DNA from: a virus
IMG/VR virus record: IMGVR_UViG_3300033145_000951
Location: 1-32,004 of that record
Strand: one strand, 5' to 3'
DNA: 32,004 nucleotides
In this document: positions 30,909 through 32,004 of the stretch, piece by piece
How positions within the stretch are numbered: the stretch's first letter is position 1
Layout of the letters: each line of letters starts with the position of its first letter
Position numbers and translations under genes: made by a program
The notes under the pieces: generated by a model
What the model was told of the DNA's origin: nothing
The model's input: only the letters and a program-made list of their open reading frames with translations
The model's database searches: none

Positions 30909-30937
30909 TTGACACTTGGGATAAAATGTATTATATT
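30909..30937 (+). promoter_or_regulatory. Promoter of the lipoprotein gene
   Basis: TTGACA (30909-30914), a 17-bp spacer and TATATT (30932-30937), 20 bp before the ATG at 30957. The -35 overlaps the stop codon of the GroES-like frame. The hexamers are the same as in the promoter at 19626. Confidence 0.75.
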
Positions 30938-30956
30938 GAATGAAAAGGAGGGTAAT

Positions 30957-31157
30957 ATGAAAAAACTGTTGATTAGTATCATGATTGCAGCATTAGTATT
31001 AATGACGGGTTGTATTACTACTAAAGGACCGTATTACGCGCCACAAGTCAGTAGAATATATGATGACGAAGGACATTTAGTCGGTAAGATACACCATCAT
31101 AAATATGAATCAAGAGTTTATGATGACGAAGGTAGATTTATGTATAAGATAAGATGA
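30957..31157 (+). CDS. Small predicted lipoprotein with a tandem YDDEG repeat, 66 aa
   Basis: Start at ATG 30957, five to six bases after AAGGAGGG; the longer frame from 30876 crosses the promoter and is rejected. A lysine pair is followed by a hydrophobic core and LMTGC, a lipobox with the cysteine at residue 19, so it should be lipid-anchored. The mature part has two related pieces, SRIYDDEGHLVGKI and SRVYDDEGRFMYKI, like strands of a small beta fold. It has its own promoter and faces convergent genes, as expected of a gene expressed from a prophage. Superinfection exclusion or host surface change are possible roles (inference). Confidence 0.75.
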   Translation: MKKLLISIMIAALVLMTGCITTKGPYYAPQVSRIYDDEGHLVGKIHHHKYESRVYDDEGRFMYKIR

Positions 31158-31526
31158 TTATTCGTCTTCTACTTCTTCAATCTCCTCTGACCGTATGATA
31201 TATTTATCAACTTTATCATCAATGCTTAAAGTTGTAGCTCCAATGGTGAGTAATATTCCTATTATGAAGGTAGTAATCCCACCAACTATCCAACTGAACT
31301 GAGTCCAACCAACTTTATCATCAATCTTATTATAAATCTCACCTTTACAATCATCACAATTATCATCATCATGTTGCATCCTAGATTCTATTCTATCTAT
31401 ATTTCTATTGAGAGTATCAATAATTATTTTATGATCCTCTCTATTATTTTGTTCATATTTCTTTAGAGATTCGCTCATTTGCATAACTGTAGTTTCAACT
31501 TTTATCAACAACTCATTATCTGTCAT
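31158..31526 (-). CDS. XhlA/holin-like coiled-coil protein with one membrane segment
   Basis: 122 residues. The first 75 form a charged coiled coil (KVETTVMQMSESLKKYEQNN, DTLNRNIDRIESRMQ), including DDDNCDDC; then WTQFSWIVGGITTFIIGI forms a membrane segment, and the end is acidic (EEIEEVEDE). This layout is that of XhlA-type proteins that act with holin and endolysin in lysis. No endolysin is visible in the window. The stop lies directly next to the stop of the convergent lipoprotein gene, with no terminator between them. Confidence 0.6.
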   Translation of the reverse strand: MTDNELLIKVETTVMQMSESLKKYEQNNREDHKIIIDTLNRNIDRIESRMQHDDDNCDDCKGEIYNKIDDKVGWTQFSWIVGGITTFIIGILLTIGATTLSIDDKVDKYIIRSEEIEEVEDE

Positions 31527-31548
31527 CTCTAACTATCTCCTATTAATA

Positions 31549-31887
31549 TTAATTATCTTTTACAAACACACCTGGAAAATCTATTTCCGCAACCCATGCA
31601 TTATCTAAGGTCAGGACAAATTGAAATTTATATCTCCCTTCTCCAAATGCAGTTGGATATTTTACAACAACTGATATTTCATCCCCTGCTAGGGATGGTG
31701 TTCCATCAATAATTGCAGTAGTAACATTCGTACCATCTGCATCATATGCAGTAACAGTAGCACTTGATATAGACCTTCCATATGGAATTGCACCTTTTGC
31801 TGTTGCTGTACTGCAAGTTGCAAATTTAAATGTATGACCAATTTTTGTGTTTGGCTGTATTGTTATATTACCGTCTATATAAGACAT
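31549..31887 (-). CDS. Small Ig-like beta-sandwich phage protein, 112 aa
   Basis: Almost wholly beta: TFKFATCSTATAKGAIP, ISSATVTAYDADGTNVTTAI, DEISVVVKYPTAFGEGRYKF and AWVAEIDFPGVFV. The pattern of a variable-like domain with YDADGT and a closing E-D-F strand is seen in phage baseplate-upper and decoration proteins. It probably belongs to the tail or virion surface, or to an adsorption accessory. SD AAGGAG precedes the ATG at 31887. It lies between the XhlA-like gene and the partial gene at the edge. Confidence 0.6.
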   Translation of the reverse strand: MSYIDGNITIQPNTKIGHTFKFATCSTATAKGAIPYGRSISSATVTAYDADGTNVTTAIIDGTPSLAGDEISVVVKYPTAFGEGRYKFQFVLTLDNAWVAEIDFPGVFVKDN

Positions 31888-31892
31888 GTTGT

Positions 31893-32004
31893 TTACTCCT
31901 TAATCTCGAACGAGAAATCTATTTTGGGTGGATACATAAACATATATTGAATATTTGGCGATTCATGGTAATAGTCTTCATTATCGACTACAATCATATA
32001 TTCA
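31893..32004 (-). CDS. C-terminal end of an unknown protein (runs off right edge)
   Basis: 37 codons are visible, ending at the TAA at 31893: NEDYYHESPNIQYMFMYPPK followed by IDFSFEIKE. The frame is open to the window edge, and its last codons supply the AAGGAG used by the next gene five bases on, so translation is coupled. No family can be named from this much. Confidence 0.6.
   Translation of the reverse strand, partial: EYMIVVDNEDYYHESPNIQYMFMYPPKIDFSFEIKE

Larger units (their letters stand above)
30228..30912 (+). pseudogene. GroES-like co-chaperonin gene interrupted by a mobile element
   Basis: Removing the element 30389-30774 and one 5-bp duplication joins 30228-30388 to 30780-30912 in frame, giving 97 residues. 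The product reads SIRAFGDNVICREV, GEVVSVASKRLKKGDIVFYS, then NVHMAGDIIYHAVWMNFIRA, and a helical tail: the order of GroES strands, with GDIVFY and the closing DIxAV-like strand. At present the first part ends after 60 residues with codons supplied by the element (DAHFD), and the second part is a 45-codon frame from 30775 without an SD. Phage co-chaperonins help fold capsid protein in some phages; here it is presumably lost. Confidence in the family is moderate, in the interruption high. Confidence 0.75.

Noticed and set aside
30876-30956. Longer start of the lipoprotein gene at 30876
   Set aside because: This reading crosses a strong promoter and the end of the GroES-like frame and would bury the signal peptide; the ATG at 30957 has the SD and lipobox in the right place.

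Overview
The window is a 32 kb stretch of an AT-rich (about one third G+C) tailed-phage or prophage genome of siphovirus type. Its capsid and packaging module is HK97-like and its tail and tail-tip module is lambda-like (homologues of gpG/GT, H, M, L, K, I and J). The gpK/L/I/J tail tip points to a double-membraned (Gram-negative type) host. Shine-Dalgarno sequences (AGGAGG) are strong and several promoters match sigma70 consensus with 17-bp spacers, which argues against Bacteroidota; a low-GC diderm such as a spirochaete would fit. The host cannot be fixed from this sequence alone. I see no integrase of tyrosine or serine type, no tRNA and no CRISPR array.

Layout. (1) 1-19547, leftward: the complete virion operon. 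From its start near 19547 it runs: small and large terminase, a portal fused to a MuF domain, an inserted HNH endonuclease, prohead protease, major capsid protein followed by a terminator, a zinc miniprotein, gp6-type connector, gp10-type neck protein, tail terminator, tail tube, chaperone pair G/GT made by -1 frameshifting, tape measure, M, L, a zinc-ribbon ORF, K, and a fused I-J tail tip protein. Behind J come a 118-residue unknown, a radical SAM/SPASM enzyme and a glycosyltransferase that runs off the left edge. (2) 19548-23474, rightward: early and accessory genes, including two of three paralogous small HTH proteins, an IS3-type orfA/orfB transposase pair with its own frameshift site, an approximately 0.7 kb gene-free island, and two zinc-motif proteins. 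(3) 23475-23831: an AT-rich, repeat-rich gap between convergent genes that looks like a replication origin. (4) 23832-28336, leftward: a PrimPol/PriCT/SF3-helicase replication protein preceded by small genes (two ribbon-helix-helix proteins, two single-TM miniproteins, a zinc miniprotein and unknowns). (5) 28586-31157, rightward: the third HTH paralogue, two RHH proteins, a NUMOD3/HNH endonuclease, and a GroES-like gene interrupted by a 386-bp IS21-like non-autonomous element, followed by a lipoprotein gene with its own promoter. (6) 31158-32004, leftward again: an XhlA/holin-like membrane protein, an Ig-like protein and a partial gene. If the genome is circular or terminally redundant, these last genes could be the far end of the leftward late operon that leaves the window on the left.

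The points I find most worth following are: the exactly reconstructable insertion in the GroES-like gene (5-bp duplication, two 24-bp tandem units per end); a shared AGAACAAAC-type motif in front of several genes in a genome that carries five RHH proteins; the three HTH paralogues, each ending in its own terminator; the radical SAM plus glycosyltransferase pair coupled to the tail-tip gene; and the gene-free island bounded by a 15-bp direct repeat.
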